Source: CAZWKX01 sp964633975
GTDB lineage: Bacteria > Actinomycetota > Acidimicrobiia > Spongiisociales > UBA11373
DNA: 64,000 nucleotides
Assembly: GCA_964633975.1 (NCBI GenBank)
Contig: CAZWKX010000003.1
Coordinates: 1-64,000 of the forward strand
Direction of reading: 5' to 3'
Positions 1 through 7,970 of this stretch are shown here, piece by piece; positions within the stretch are counted from its first letter, which is position 1; the number at the start of each line of letters is the position of its first letter. The translations under genes and the position numbers were made by a program. The notes under the pieces were generated by a model. It saw nothing but the letters and a program-made list of their open reading frames with translations. It was not told the DNA's origin and did not search any database.

Positions 1-276
1 GCGCAGCACCGTGGTCTTGCCGCAGCCGGACGGGCCGATCAGCGCTGTGATCTCGTTCTCACGAATCTGGAGGGAGGCATCCGACACGGCGAGGAAATCC
101 CCGTAGTAGACGTTCAGGTGCTCGATGTCGAAGACGATGTCCTGATCCTCGGCGTCCCCCGATGCCCGCTGCCTCGATTCGGCCGCGGCGCCGACCGAGA
201 CCGAAACGGCATGGTGGCTCTTTGTGGAGGCCTCGTCGGCGGGGTCGCTTGCTTCGGTCAGGTGCTCGTCCCCCAT
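1..276 (-). CDS. pstB: Phosphate ABC transporter ATP-binding protein PstB, N-terminal part (cut by window edge)
   Basis: This is the first 92 codons of the phosphate importer ATPase; the rest lies beyond the left edge. An ATG at 276 follows a GGGAGAG-type ribosome site. After a hydrophilic N-terminal extension of about 45 residues comes the family start (IEHLNVYYGDFLAVSDASL) and then the complete Walker A loop GPSGCGKTTVLR at the very edge. PstB hydrolyses ATP in the cytoplasm to drive phosphate uptake through PstA and PstC. It is the fourth gene of a minus-strand pstSCAB operon, 22 bp after pstA. The long N-terminal extension is unusual for PstB, so an internal start is possible, although no better one is visible. 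Identity is secure from the Walker A loop and the operon. Confidence 0.93.
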   Translation of the reverse strand, partial: MGDEHLTEASDPADEASTKSHHAVSVSVGAAAESRQRASGDAEDQDIVFDIEHLNVYYGDFLAVSDASLQIRENEITALIGPSGCGKTTVLR

Positions 277-298
277 ACTCTCCCTCTCTCCCTGCATG

Positions 299-1246
299 TC
301 ACCACTTCCGTTCGAACCTGTTCCTGAGGATGATGGCGGTGGCGTTGGCCGTCAGCAGGACGGCGAGCAGCACCACGATGGCCGCCGCGGTGAGCGCCCT
401 GAAATCGGCACCGGGCTGGCGTGACCAGGAGAAGATCGTCACCGGCAGGGCCGTGTAGGCCCCGGTCAGCTTCTGGAGGAAGCCGGCGTTGCCGGTGGAG
501 AAGAAGCCGGTGGCGGCGCCGACGAGCAGCAGAGGCGCCGTCTCGCCGAAGGCCCGTGCCAGCGTGAGCACCGTGCCGGTGAGGATGCCCGGGGCCGCCG
601 AGGGGATGATGTGATGGCGGATCACCTCCCAACGCGTCGCCCCGACCGCAAAGCCTGCCTCCCGAATGCTGTCGGGCACGGCGCGCAGCGCCTCGGCTGT
701 GGTGATGATGACGATGGGCAGCACCAGGGAGGCCAGGGTGAGCCCTCCGGCTATGACATTCTTGCCGGCGTGCCCGCCCTCGAGCCCTACCAGCTTCATC
801 AACCCCACGAAGATGGTGAAACCCAGTAGCCCGTAGACGATCGAAGGCACGCCGGCGAGATTGCGGATGTTGGTGTTGATGAAACGGGTGAAGCGGTTGT
901 CCGGTGCGTACTCCTCCAGGTAGATGGCGGCTCCGATGCCGATGGGGAACGAGAACAGTGCAACCACGATGGCAAGCATCAAGGATCCGACGATGCCCTG
1001 CCATACCCCGGCCGATTCCGCCGACAGTGACAGCGGGCTGCTGACGAAATCGAGGCCTCGGGTGCTGAGGACGCTCCAGGCATCGGTGATGATGTCGATG
1101 AGCAGCACGGCCAGGAACAGCAGGGATATCAAGAGCGTCGCCAGTAGCGCGGTCGGGAATGCGGCAGCTCTCAAGTCGTAGCGGCGTCCTCTGAGCGTCT
1201 GCTGCACGACATCTGTGGCGGAAGGCGTCTTCGTGCGCGACACCAT
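299..1246 (-). CDS. pstA: Phosphate ABC transporter permease PstA
   Basis: A 315-residue inner-membrane permease subunit of the high-affinity phosphate importer. About six hydrophobic helices are visible, the first around residues 35-55. The binding-protein-dependent permease loop is present (EALRAVPDSIREAGFAVGAT). The start is the ATG at 1246, giving MVSRTKTPS, because it overlaps the pstC stop as TGATG. A longer in-frame reading that begins inside pstC is an overlap artefact. It pairs with PstC to form the channel and is driven by PstB. Translational coupling to pstC is likely from the one-base overlap. Confidence 0.95.
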   Translation of the reverse strand: MVSRTKTPSATDVVQQTLRGRRYDLRAAAFPTALLATLLISLLFLAVLLIDIITDAWSVLSTRGLDFVSSPLSLSAESAGVWQGIVGSLMLAIVVALFSFPIGIGAAIYLEEYAPDNRFTRFINTNIRNLAGVPSIVYGLLGFTIFVGLMKLVGLEGGHAGKNVIAGGLTLASLVLPIVIITTAEALRAVPDSIREAGFAVGATRWEVIRHHIIPSAAPGILTGTVLTLARAFGETAPLLLVGAATGFFSTGNAGFLQKLTGAYTALPVTIFSWSRQPGADFRALTAAAIVVLLAVLLTANATAIILRNRFERKW

Positions 1247-2166
1247 CAGTACTTCTCCCTGACCCGGCGGACGAAACGGTCGCTGGCCAGGTTCAGAGTC
1301 AGGGTCATCAGGAACAGCAGCAGACCCAGGAAGTACATGCTCTGGAAGGCGTTGCCGGCGCCGGCGACCTGGTCTGATCCGATGGCGACCGAGGTCATCG
1401 CCGCCGTCATCGTTTGCCCGGGCTCGAAGATGTTCCACTCGAACAGTGAGCCGCCGACCGCACCCGCCGCCATCGCCACCACCATCGTCTCGCCGATGGC
1501 TCTGGAGACTCCGAGTATGAGGGAGGCGGCGATCCCCGAGATGGCGGCGGGAAAGACGACTCTCGTGACCGTCGCGTGTTTCTTGGCCCCTAGAGCGTAG
1601 GAAGCCTCGCGTAACGCGTGGGGCACGGCGCGCATGGCGTCCTCGGAGACCGAGGCCACCAGTGGAACGGTGAGGATGCCGACCCCGATCCCGGCCGCCG
1701 CCATACTGAACACGCCGGCATTGCTGATCTTTTGCACGATGTTGGGGCTGATCCAGGTGAGGGCGAAGTATCCGAGCACGACGCTGGGGATGCCGGCGAG
1801 CACCTCGATGATCGGCTTGAGCAGCCTCCGAGCCCGGGGGTTCGCATACTCGGACAGGTAGATGGCGGCTCCCAGGCCCAGCGGCGTAGCAACGATCATG
1901 GCGACGCCGGCGATGAGGAGCGTCCCGGTGATAACGGTCTTGAGGTCGAACATGCCACGGCGCGGAAACCAGCCGTCGGTCCAGAGGGAGCTGAGGTTCA
2001 CGGTGCTGATGAAGTTCCAGGCTTCGCCGACGAGTGATCCGATGATGAGGATGCTGATGAGTATGGAGGTGAGGGCGGCTGCCCAGAAGAGCCGATGCAC
2101 TCGCCGCTCACGGCGCAGGCGGGGGCGTGAGCCGGACAGGTCTGGGGGGGCCGGCTTGCTGGTCAT
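1246..2166 (-). CDS. pstC: Phosphate ABC transporter permease PstC
   Basis: A 306-residue permease partner of PstA. It has an N-terminal cytoplasmic stretch rich in Arg, then about six transmembrane segments, starting near residue 30. The permease coupling loop is DAMRAVPHALREASYALGAK, around residues 200-220. GETMVVAMAAGA is typical of PstC. The start ATG at 2166 sits 133 bp after the pstS stop, beyond a strong intergenic hairpin. It is the second gene of the pstSCAB operon and is expected to be induced by phosphate starvation together with pstS. Confidence 0.95.
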   Translation of the reverse strand: MTSKPAPPDLSGSRPRLRRERRVHRLFWAAALTSILISILIIGSLVGEAWNFISTVNLSSLWTDGWFPRRGMFDLKTVITGTLLIAGVAMIVATPLGLGAAIYLSEYANPRARRLLKPIIEVLAGIPSVVLGYFALTWISPNIVQKISNAGVFSMAAAGIGVGILTVPLVASVSEDAMRAVPHALREASYALGAKKHATVTRVVFPAAISGIAASLILGVSRAIGETMVVAMAAGAVGGSLFEWNIFEPGQTMTAAMTSVAIGSDQVAGAGNAFQSMYFLGLLLFLMTLTLNLASDRFVRRVREKY

Positions 2167-2239
2167 GGCATAGTCCTGGCTGTTCGGGGTGGGGTCGGAA
2201 GAACACTATTCCCGCTGTGAGCCTTGTGATTCTTCGGTT

Positions 2240-2275
2240 GTGGGAGCCAGAGATCCTGGTGTGTCCGGCTCCCAC
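2240..2275 (-). promoter_or_regulatory. Intra-operon hairpin between pstS and pstC
   Basis: GTGGGAGCC (2240-2248) and GGCTCCCAC (2267-2275) form a perfect 9-bp stem with an 18-nt loop. It lies between pstS and pstC and is not followed by a T tract on the minus strand. It therefore looks more like a partial terminator or an mRNA-stabilising hairpin than a full stop. Such a hairpin would let the binding protein PstS be made in excess over the membrane subunits. Confidence 0.6.
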
Positions 2276-2299
2276 GCTTGCCCATGGCCCTACTGCCCC

Positions 2300-3313
2300 C
2301 TAGCGGTTCTGCCAGGCGTCGAGCGTGTCGGTGTAGTCGGCGAGGCGGATGTACCCGGCATCGTCGATCGACTCCAGGCCGGCTTCCGAGAGGTAGAAGT
2401 CGACGAAGGCGGCGACCTCGGGCTTGGTCTCGGCAGCTTCCAGGTTCACGTAGATGAACAGGGGCCGGGAGAACGGATACTCGCCGCTGGCGATCGTTGC
2501 GGCGTCGGGTGCGATGCAGCCGCCGCCGGCATCGATCGCCAGGGCCTTGACCCGGTCCTGGTTGGCCAGGTAGAAGGAGTAGCCGACCCACCCCAGCGAG
2601 TAGGGGCTGCCGGCGACGCCCTCGATGATGACGTTGTCGTTGGCCGATGCCACGTAGTCGGGTCGCACCGACTCGGCGCCGCGGGTCTCGGCGTAGTCCT
2701 CGCCACCGGCTGCACCGTCGATCAGGAACTCGACGAAGGTGTCGAATGTGCCGGATTCCTCGCCGGGTGCGGTGATGTCGAGCCGCTCATCCGGGTAGGG
2801 AGCGTTGGGAGCGCCGATCTCTGCGGCCAGCTCGTTGTTGTCCGACCACAGCTCCGTGCCCTGGGATTCGGGACCGAGCAGGGCGTAGAGATCGGCAGTG
2901 GCCAGACAGGTGTAGGCGTCGTTCTCGGTGCTGGTCAGCACGGTTATCCCGTCGATGCCGATGACGAGTTCGACGAACTCGATCCCGTTGGCGGCGCAAG
3001 TGTCATGCTCGGACCGCTTGTAGGGCCGCGACGCGTCGCCGATATCGATGTCGCCGGCGCAGAAGAGCTGGGCGCCGTCACCGGTGCCCGGTCCTTCCAC
3101 CGTGATGGCCACACCCGGGTGCAGGTTCCCGAACTTCTCCGCGTTCCTGGCCGAGATGGGCTCCACCGTCGATGAGCCGGAGATGTCGATGCTCCCTGAA
3201 AGCTCCGCGGACGCTCCACTGGTCCCCGTCGTCCCGGAGTCGTCGCCGCAGGCGGCAGCCAGAAGCGTCAGCACCAGCAACACCGCTGCCGGTTGCCAGA
3301 GCTTTCGAGTCAT
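2300..3313 (-). CDS. pstS: Phosphate-binding lipoprotein PstS
   Basis: A 337-residue solute-binding lipoprotein that captures phosphate outside the membrane for PstCAB. The ATG at 3313 is chosen because it follows AAGGAA and opens a classic lipoprotein signal (hydrophobic core, then LLAAAC at residues 17-22). The mature part has the PstS phosphate-site signatures ISGSSTVEPI near the N-terminus and GDASRPYKRSE further on. Upstream in-frame Met codons add only non-signal sequence. It is first in the operon, and the PHO-box-like repeat at 3412-3433 reads toward it, so phosphate control by the adjacent response regulator is likely. Confidence 0.95.
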   Translation of the reverse strand: MTRKLWQPAAVLLVLTLLAAACGDDSGTTGTSGASAELSGSIDISGSSTVEPISARNAEKFGNLHPGVAITVEGPGTGDGAQLFCAGDIDIGDASRPYKRSEHDTCAANGIEFVELVIGIDGITVLTSTENDAYTCLATADLYALLGPESQGTELWSDNNELAAEIGAPNAPYPDERLDITAPGEESGTFDTFVEFLIDGAAGGEDYAETRGAESVRPDYVASANDNVIIEGVAGSPYSLGWVGYSFYLANQDRVKALAIDAGGGCIAPDAATIASGEYPFSRPLFIYVNLEAAETKPEVAAFVDFYLSEAGLESIDDAGYIRLADYTDTLDAWQNR

Positions 3314-3411
3314 GTGGTGATTCCTTTTGGTTGGTTTCAGGCGGACGGCGGGATGAGATCCTCTGCTCGCCGTCCAGAACGTTATGGAGGCCACTTGACG
3401 GCAGCGGCTCC

Positions 3412-3433
3412 GCCGTGTGAAGCCAACGTGAAC
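3412..3433 (-). promoter_or_regulatory. PHO-box-like direct repeat upstream of pstS
   Basis: Read on the minus strand, two abutting 11-mers, GTTCACGTTGG (3433-3423) and CTTCACACGGC (3422-3412), share a TTCAC core. This is the 11-bp direct-repeat layout of actinobacterial PhoP/RegX3 sites. It lies about 100 bp upstream of the pstS start and 45 bp upstream of the divergent sensor kinase. The match to the consensus is partial, so the call rests on spacing, core and position. Confidence 0.6.
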
Positions 3434-3462
3434 TCTCTCGGGATGCTGGATGGGGCTCCGCC

Positions 3463-3468
3463 TATAGT
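3463..3468 (+). promoter_or_regulatory. -10 box of a leaderless promoter for the sensor kinase
   Basis: TATAGT ends nine nucleotides before the ATG at 3478, and no purine-rich ribosome site lies between them. Transcription would start on or next to the start codon, giving a leaderless mRNA for the senX3-like/regX3-like pair. Confidence 0.6.
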
Positions 3469-3477
3469 CTCCGTGCT

Positions 3478-4704
3478 ATGGGCCTGGCGCTCGCTCTCGC
3501 GGTCGTGGTCTGTTTTGTTCTCCTTGCCACCGGCATCGTGCTGGGCGTTGAATTGAGGCGGATCTCCCGGGCGGTGGACGGCGCGCAGGACATGCTGGGG
3601 GTGGCCTCGGAGGATCGGAGGCAAGGTCGGGCCGTGTCCCTGCTCAGAGCCGTCGAGCGCGTGCAAGCGTCGGCTGCGCAGGCCGACCGCCGGCAGGAGC
3701 AGGCGGTCGCCGCCATGCAGTCGGCGGATGTCGGAATCCTCGCGGTGGATTCCAGGGGGGTGGTCCTGCTGGTCAACGATGCCGCATCGCGCTATCTGGG
3801 GGCGCGGCACGGTGAGGCGGTCGCCGAGGTCCGTATCCGGCAGGTCCTCGAAGAGGTGGAGGAGCGAGGCTCGGAGGTCACCCGTGAAGTCGAGCTCTAC
3901 ACGCCGCAGCGCCGGGTTCTGCAACTCAGGGCGGTGCCGCTTGGCGGCGGCGAGGAAGGTCCGGGCACCGTCGCCTACGTTACGGACGTCACCGAGCAGC
4001 ATCGGGTGGAGGCGATGCGCAGAGACTTCGTCGCCAACGTCAGCCATGAGTTGAAGACGCCTTTGGGCGCGTTGGTCGTGCTGGCCGAGACCCTCTCGGG
4101 CCAGGTCGATGACCCACAGACGGTGTCGAGGCTCGCCGGCCATCTTCGGACCGAATCTGAACGCCTCTCCCGGTTGCTGGACGACATGCTCGACCTGTCG
4201 GAGGCGGAGACGCGCCACCTGACGCGCCGGCCGGTCTCGATGAGTGCGGTCATAGCCGAGGTGATGTCCTCGGCCGAGGAGCAGGCGTCTGCTGTCGGGG
4301 TTCGTCTCCTCGTAGAGGATGTGCCCGCCGAGGCCGTGGTCGCAGGCGATGACCGGGGGCTCCGCTCCCTGCTCGTGAACCTCGTTGACAACGCCATCAA
4401 GTACAGCGATCTCAGCAGGGCTGAGCCGCCGCGGGTGTGGGTGCGTGCTCGCGTCGAAGGCGACGACGTGGTCGTGGAGGTGGAGGACGAGGGCATAGGC
4501 ATTGCGGAAGGGCACCTCGATCGGATCTTCGAGCGGTTCTACCGTGTCGACCGGGCTCGGAGTAGGGAGACGGGTGGCACCGGGCTCGGTCTGTCGATCG
4601 TCCGGCACGTGGCACTCAGCCACGGCGGCGATGTGAGCGTGGAGTCGGCTCCGGGGGAGGGGAGCCGGTTCCGGGTTGTCTTGCCCTGCTGGAGGGGACC
4701 ATGA
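3478..4704 (+). CDS. senX3: Sensor histidine kinase, SenX3/PhoR type
   Basis: A 408-residue membrane sensor kinase, very close to the usual SenX3 length. A transmembrane helix lies at residues 3-25 and a PAS-like region at about 80-175. The phospho-acceptor His190 is in the HisKA motif NVSHELKTPLGAL. An ATPase domain follows with N box LVDNAIKYS, the DEGIGI G1 box and GGTGLGLSIV. It is expected to autophosphorylate and pass phosphate to the response regulator whose ATG overlaps its stop. Divergence from pstSCAB supports a role in phosphate sensing. It lacks a large extracellular domain, which fits sensing through Pst or PhoU rather than direct ligand binding. The symbol is assigned by architecture and context. 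Confidence 0.88.
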   Translation: MGLALALAVVVCFVLLATGIVLGVELRRISRAVDGAQDMLGVASEDRRQGRAVSLLRAVERVQASAAQADRRQEQAVAAMQSADVGILAVDSRGVVLLVNDAASRYLGARHGEAVAEVRIRQVLEEVEERGSEVTREVELYTPQRRVLQLRAVPLGGGEEGPGTVAYVTDVTEQHRVEAMRRDFVANVSHELKTPLGALVVLAETLSGQVDDPQTVSRLAGHLRTESERLSRLLDDMLDLSEAETRHLTRRPVSMSAVIAEVMSSAEEQASAVGVRLLVEDVPAEAVVAGDDRGLRSLLVNLVDNAIKYSDLSRAEPPRVWVRARVEGDDVVVEVEDEGIGIAEGHLDRIFERFYRVDRARSRETGGTGLGLSIVRHVALSHGGDVSVESAPGEGSRFRVVLPCWRGP

Positions 4705-5375
4705 GGGTACTCATCATCGAAGATGAGCCGGCCTTCGTCGAGGTGCTGCAGGTGGCTCTCGGGGCGGAGGGGTTCCAGGTTGACGCGGCTCTCGACGGAC
4801 GCAAGGGGATGGAGATGTTCGAGGCGAGGCCGCCCGGTGTGGTGCTGCTCGACCTGATGCTTCCGGAGGTCCCCGGCCTCGACGTGCTGCGAGCCATCCG
4901 GCGCCGATCCGACGTCCCGGTCATCGTTGTGAGCGCCAAGGACGGTGAATCGGACATCGTGGCCGCGCTCGAGTTGGGGGCCGACGACTATTTGACCAAG
5001 CCTTACTCGGTGCGCGAGCTTTTGGCCCGGATTCGGGCCGTCCATCGCCGCTCAGCCCGTTCCGCCGCGGGTGAGGTGCTGGTCGTGGGCGAGGCGGAGC
5101 TGGACGTTGGAAGCCTGAAGCTGCGTCTCCCCTCAGGGGAGCAGGATCTGCCCAAGAAGGAGTTCGAGGTGCTCCGTCTGCTGATGGAACGGCCCGGCCG
5201 TGTTGTGCCTCGCGAGGAGCTGCTCGATGAGGTCTGGGGCTTTGCCTGGCATGGCAACACGCGCACCCTCGACCAGCACATCCGTAGGCTGCGCCGGCGC
5301 CTCGAGATCGACCCGGAAGCTCCGAGGATCGAGACGGTCAGAGGGGTTGGGTACAGGTTGGCAGGGGGTGACTGA
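4701..5375 (+). CDS. regX3: OmpR-family response regulator, RegX3/PhoP type
   Basis: A 224-residue two-domain regulator. The receiver has the acidic pocket EDE (residues 7-9), the phospho-acceptor Asp51 in VVLLDLMLPE and the Lys of DDYLTKPY. The C-terminal winged helix ends with the family signature RLRRRLEIDPEAPRIETV followed by RGVGYRL. The ATG overlaps the kinase stop by four bases (ATGA), so the two are coupled. It is the likely protein that binds the PHO-box-like repeat upstream of pstS and activates phosphate uptake when phosphate is low. Confidence 0.9.
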   Translation: MRVLIIEDEPAFVEVLQVALGAEGFQVDAALDGRKGMEMFEARPPGVVLLDLMLPEVPGLDVLRAIRRRSDVPVIVVSAKDGESDIVAALELGADDYLTKPYSVRELLARIRAVHRRSARSAAGEVLVVGEAELDVGSLKLRLPSGEQDLPKKEFEVLRLLMERPGRVVPREELLDEVWGFAWHGNTRTLDQHIRRLRRRLEIDPEAPRIETVRGVGYRLAGGD

Positions 5376-5405
5376 AGGGTGACCGGAGGGTGGGCAGGGG
5401 CCTGA

Positions 5406-5454
5406 GAATTTCAGAGTTCAGATTTCAGAATCGCGTCGTGTCGATTCTGCATTC
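5406..5454. repeat. Low-complexity TTCAGA/ATTCTG microrepeat patch
   Basis: A run of related short words (TTCAGAG, TTCAGA, TTCAGAAT, then ATTCTGC, GCATTCTGA) includes an 8-bp inverted repeat, CAGAATCG (5426-5433) with CGATTCTG (5442-5449). A similar patch in inverted order (GGATTCTGAGCTCTGAATGC) occurs at about 7930-7952, on the other side of the MMPL gene. Base composition is clearly more AT-rich than the surroundings. Confidence 0.55.
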
Positions 5455-5473
5455 CGCATTCTGATCACCCTCC

Positions 5474-5500
5474 GGGCCCCGCCGGTGGGAAGCGGGGCCC
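5474..5500. terminator. Bidirectional terminator between regX3-like and MMPL genes
   Basis: GGGCCCCGC (5474-5482) and GCGGGGCCC (5492-5500) form a perfect 9-bp GC stem with a 9-nt loop between two convergent genes. There is no long T tract, which is common for actinobacterial terminators. Confidence 0.65.
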
Positions 5501-5515
5501 AGAGGCGATCCTTCT

Positions 5516-7747
5516 CTACGCAGCTCCTTCCTCTGGGAGAGGGGAGGGGGCGACGGCCGGCCTGCGTCCCTCGACGTCGATCTTGGGAAGCCAGCGCAGC
5601 CAGCGCGGCAGGTACCAGTTCCAGTCCCCGAGCAGGGCCATCGTTGCCGGCACCAGCACCGAGCGCACGAGGGTGGCGTCGAGGATGATGGCGACCCCGA
5701 GGCCGAAGCCCATCTGCTGGAACATCACGAGATCCCCGGCGGCGAACCCGCCGAACACCGCCACCATGATGAGTGCCGCTCCGGTGATGATGGCCCCGGT
5801 TGATCCCAGGCCGAAGGCCACGGAGCCGATGTTGTCGCCGGTGGCGTCGTAGCGCTCCCGGATGCGGCTCAACAGGAAGATGTGGTAGTCCATCGAGAGC
5901 CCGAAGAGCACGGCGAACAGGAACATCGGTAGCCAGGCCTCGATGTTGTCCACCTGCTTGAAGCCGAACAGGCCGGCCCCGACTCCGTGCTGAAAGACGA
6001 GCACGAGGAGACCGTAGGCGGCGCCGACAGAGAGCAGGTTCATGATGATCGCCTTCAGCGGCACCACGATGGAGCGGAACACCACCATGAGCAGGATGAA
6101 GCTCAACGCCAGCACGAAGGCCAGGATGTACGGGGTCCGCACTCCGAGCTCTGTGGCGTAGTCGGCGATGCGGGCGGCGTCGCCGCTGACGTACACCTCG
6201 GCGCCGGTCCCGGCGAACGTGTTGGGGATCGAGTCGTCGCGGAGCCGGGTCAGCGCTGCTCGGGCCTCGGCGCTTGCCGGGTCGAGCTTTGTTACCGCGT
6301 CCAGCAAGAGGAGGTTGCCGCTGGGCGCCGCCGACATCTCGATGTCGCCGTAGATGGGGTCTGCGGCGAGGGTTGAGATGAGCTCGGATGCAGCGGCCTC
6401 GATCTCAGGGGTTGAGACGTCGGATGCCTCGACGACGATCGGTGTGGTGATCGCCCCGGTGTCGAACTCGTCGTTGAGCACCGTGAAGGCGTGCAGCGAG
6501 TTGCTGTCGTCGGGCAGCGACGCCAAGAAGTTCTGTCCGGTCGTCATGGTCAGGAACGGCACCGCCGTCGTCAGCAGGATGCCGCCGGCGAGGATCACCG
6601 AGAGCACCGGACGAGCGGTGACGACTCGGGTGATCCGGTGCCAGAAGCGCCCCCCACCCTCGTGGTAGTGGCTGCGCGAGGCGAAGGGCACCTTGAGCCA
6701 GTTGACTCTGTCGCCGAGCAGGCGGAGCACTGCCGGCAACAGCGTCAGCGCGGCCATCAACGAAACCAGCACCGCGAGGATGGCGCCGATGCCGAGGCTG
6801 CGCATGATGATGTCGGGCAGCATCAGCAGGCCGGTTAGGGCGATCACCACCGTCAACCCGGAGAAGAAGACCGCCCGTGACGCCGAATTGGCGGCGAGAA
6901 CGACGGCGTCGGCGACGGTGTTGCCCTTCGCCCGCTCCTCACGGAAGCGCTGCACGATGAACAGCGTGTAGTCGATGCCGACCGCCAGTCCGATCATCGT
7001 GATCATGTTGATGACAAAAAACGAAAGGTCGAACCTGCTGCCCACTACGGCGGCGAGGGCCAAGGAGAGAAGGATCGACGCCATTGCCAGCACCAGCGGG
7101 ATACCTGCGGCGATGGCGGCACCGAACACGAGCACGAGCACGATGAGGGCAATGCTGACGCCGAAGATCTCACCTCGGGCCAAGGTCTCGTCGGCCAGCT
7201 GCATGAACTCGACACCGACGCTGCCGTCTCCGATCGTGGTCACCCGATAGGCGGGGTTCTGATCGGCGGCTTCTACGACTGCCACAACCGGCTCGGCCAT
7301 GTCCTCTTCTTCGCCTGCGGCGAGGGTGGTGACGAGTAGAGCGGTGTGACCGTCCTCTGAGATGAGCCCGGGCGCGCCGTCCAGCGCCGACGTCACAGCC
7401 ACAACCGTGTTGGTGTCCCGCAGCTCGGCGGCGAGACCCCCGACATAGGCGGCGAAGTCAGGGTCCTCGAAAGTGAGGTCGGCCGATTCGACGATGACGA
7501 ACTCCTGAGCCCCTGCCGCGGCGGATCCGTCTGCGGTGGAAGGCTGGATGAGCCGCTCTTCGATGAGATCGTCGGCGATGCTCGACTCGGTGTCGATGGT
7601 GAGGCCGCCGTCGTTGATGACCACATCGCCGAGCCTGCCGACCCCGAAGTAGGCCACGACCAGGACGACAACCCAGATACCCAGCGTGAGCCAGGGCCGT
7701 CGTGATGCTCGTGTGGCTAGTCGTCCGGTGAATCCGAGTCCGCTCAT
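5516..7747 (-). CDS. MMPL-family (RND superfamily) transporter
   Basis: A 743-residue polytopic membrane protein of the MMPL group, which exports lipids or other hydrophobic compounds. It has an N-terminal helix after a basic leader (RRPWLTLGIW), a large extracytoplasmic loop (about residues 45-190), a helix cluster around the motif GIDYTLFIVQRFREE, a second loop and a second helix cluster around GLSMDYHIFLLSRIRE. This is the duplicated 1+5 layout of RND proteins. The Asp in both GxDY-type motifs fits proton coupling. The start is the ATG at 7747 after a GGGGGAGAAG ribosome site; upstream in-frame codons lack signal features. Substrate is unknown. It stands alone between convergent and tandem neighbours. 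Confidence 0.88.
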   Translation of the reverse strand: MSGLGFTGRLATRASRRPWLTLGIWVVVLVVAYFGVGRLGDVVINDGGLTIDTESSIADDLIEERLIQPSTADGSAAAGAQEFVIVESADLTFEDPDFAAYVGGLAAELRDTNTVVAVTSALDGAPGLISEDGHTALLVTTLAAGEEEDMAEPVVAVVEAADQNPAYRVTTIGDGSVGVEFMQLADETLARGEIFGVSIALIVLVLVFGAAIAAGIPLVLAMASILLSLALAAVVGSRFDLSFFVINMITMIGLAVGIDYTLFIVQRFREERAKGNTVADAVVLAANSASRAVFFSGLTVVIALTGLLMLPDIIMRSLGIGAILAVLVSLMAALTLLPAVLRLLGDRVNWLKVPFASRSHYHEGGGRFWHRITRVVTARPVLSVILAGGILLTTAVPFLTMTTGQNFLASLPDDSNSLHAFTVLNDEFDTGAITTPIVVEASDVSTPEIEAAASELISTLAADPIYGDIEMSAAPSGNLLLLDAVTKLDPASAEARAALTRLRDDSIPNTFAGTGAEVYVSGDAARIADYATELGVRTPYILAFVLALSFILLMVVFRSIVVPLKAIIMNLLSVGAAYGLLVLVFQHGVGAGLFGFKQVDNIEAWLPMFLFAVLFGLSMDYHIFLLSRIRERYDATGDNIGSVAFGLGSTGAIITGAALIMVAVFGGFAAGDLVMFQQMGFGLGVAIILDATLVRSVLVPATMALLGDWNWYLPRWLRWLPKIDVEGRRPAVAPSPLPEEGAA

Positions 7748-7951
7748 GTTCTTCTCCCCCGTTGTGGTTGGGTTGGTCTTGGGCAAACGTATGAGAGACA
7801 AGCCGTCCTGTCTCCACCCGAAAGGGTGAACGCCGGCTACCACGGGTGAGGGATTCTCAGGGATGCGTGTCTCACCCAAATGGGGGAGAAGAGGAGAGTC
7901 CAGAGTCGGTATCAAGCTTCCACGCGGTCTGGATTCTGAGCTCTGAATGCT

Positions 7952-7970
7952 GAGGAGGCTCAGCCTCCTC
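7952..7970 (-). terminator. Terminator hairpin abutting the zincin gene stop
   Basis: GAGGAGG (7952-7958) and CCTCCTC (7964-7970) pair with a 5-nt loop directly after the TAG stop of the minus-strand gene ending at 7970. It is a plausible terminator without a T tract. Confidence 0.5.
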
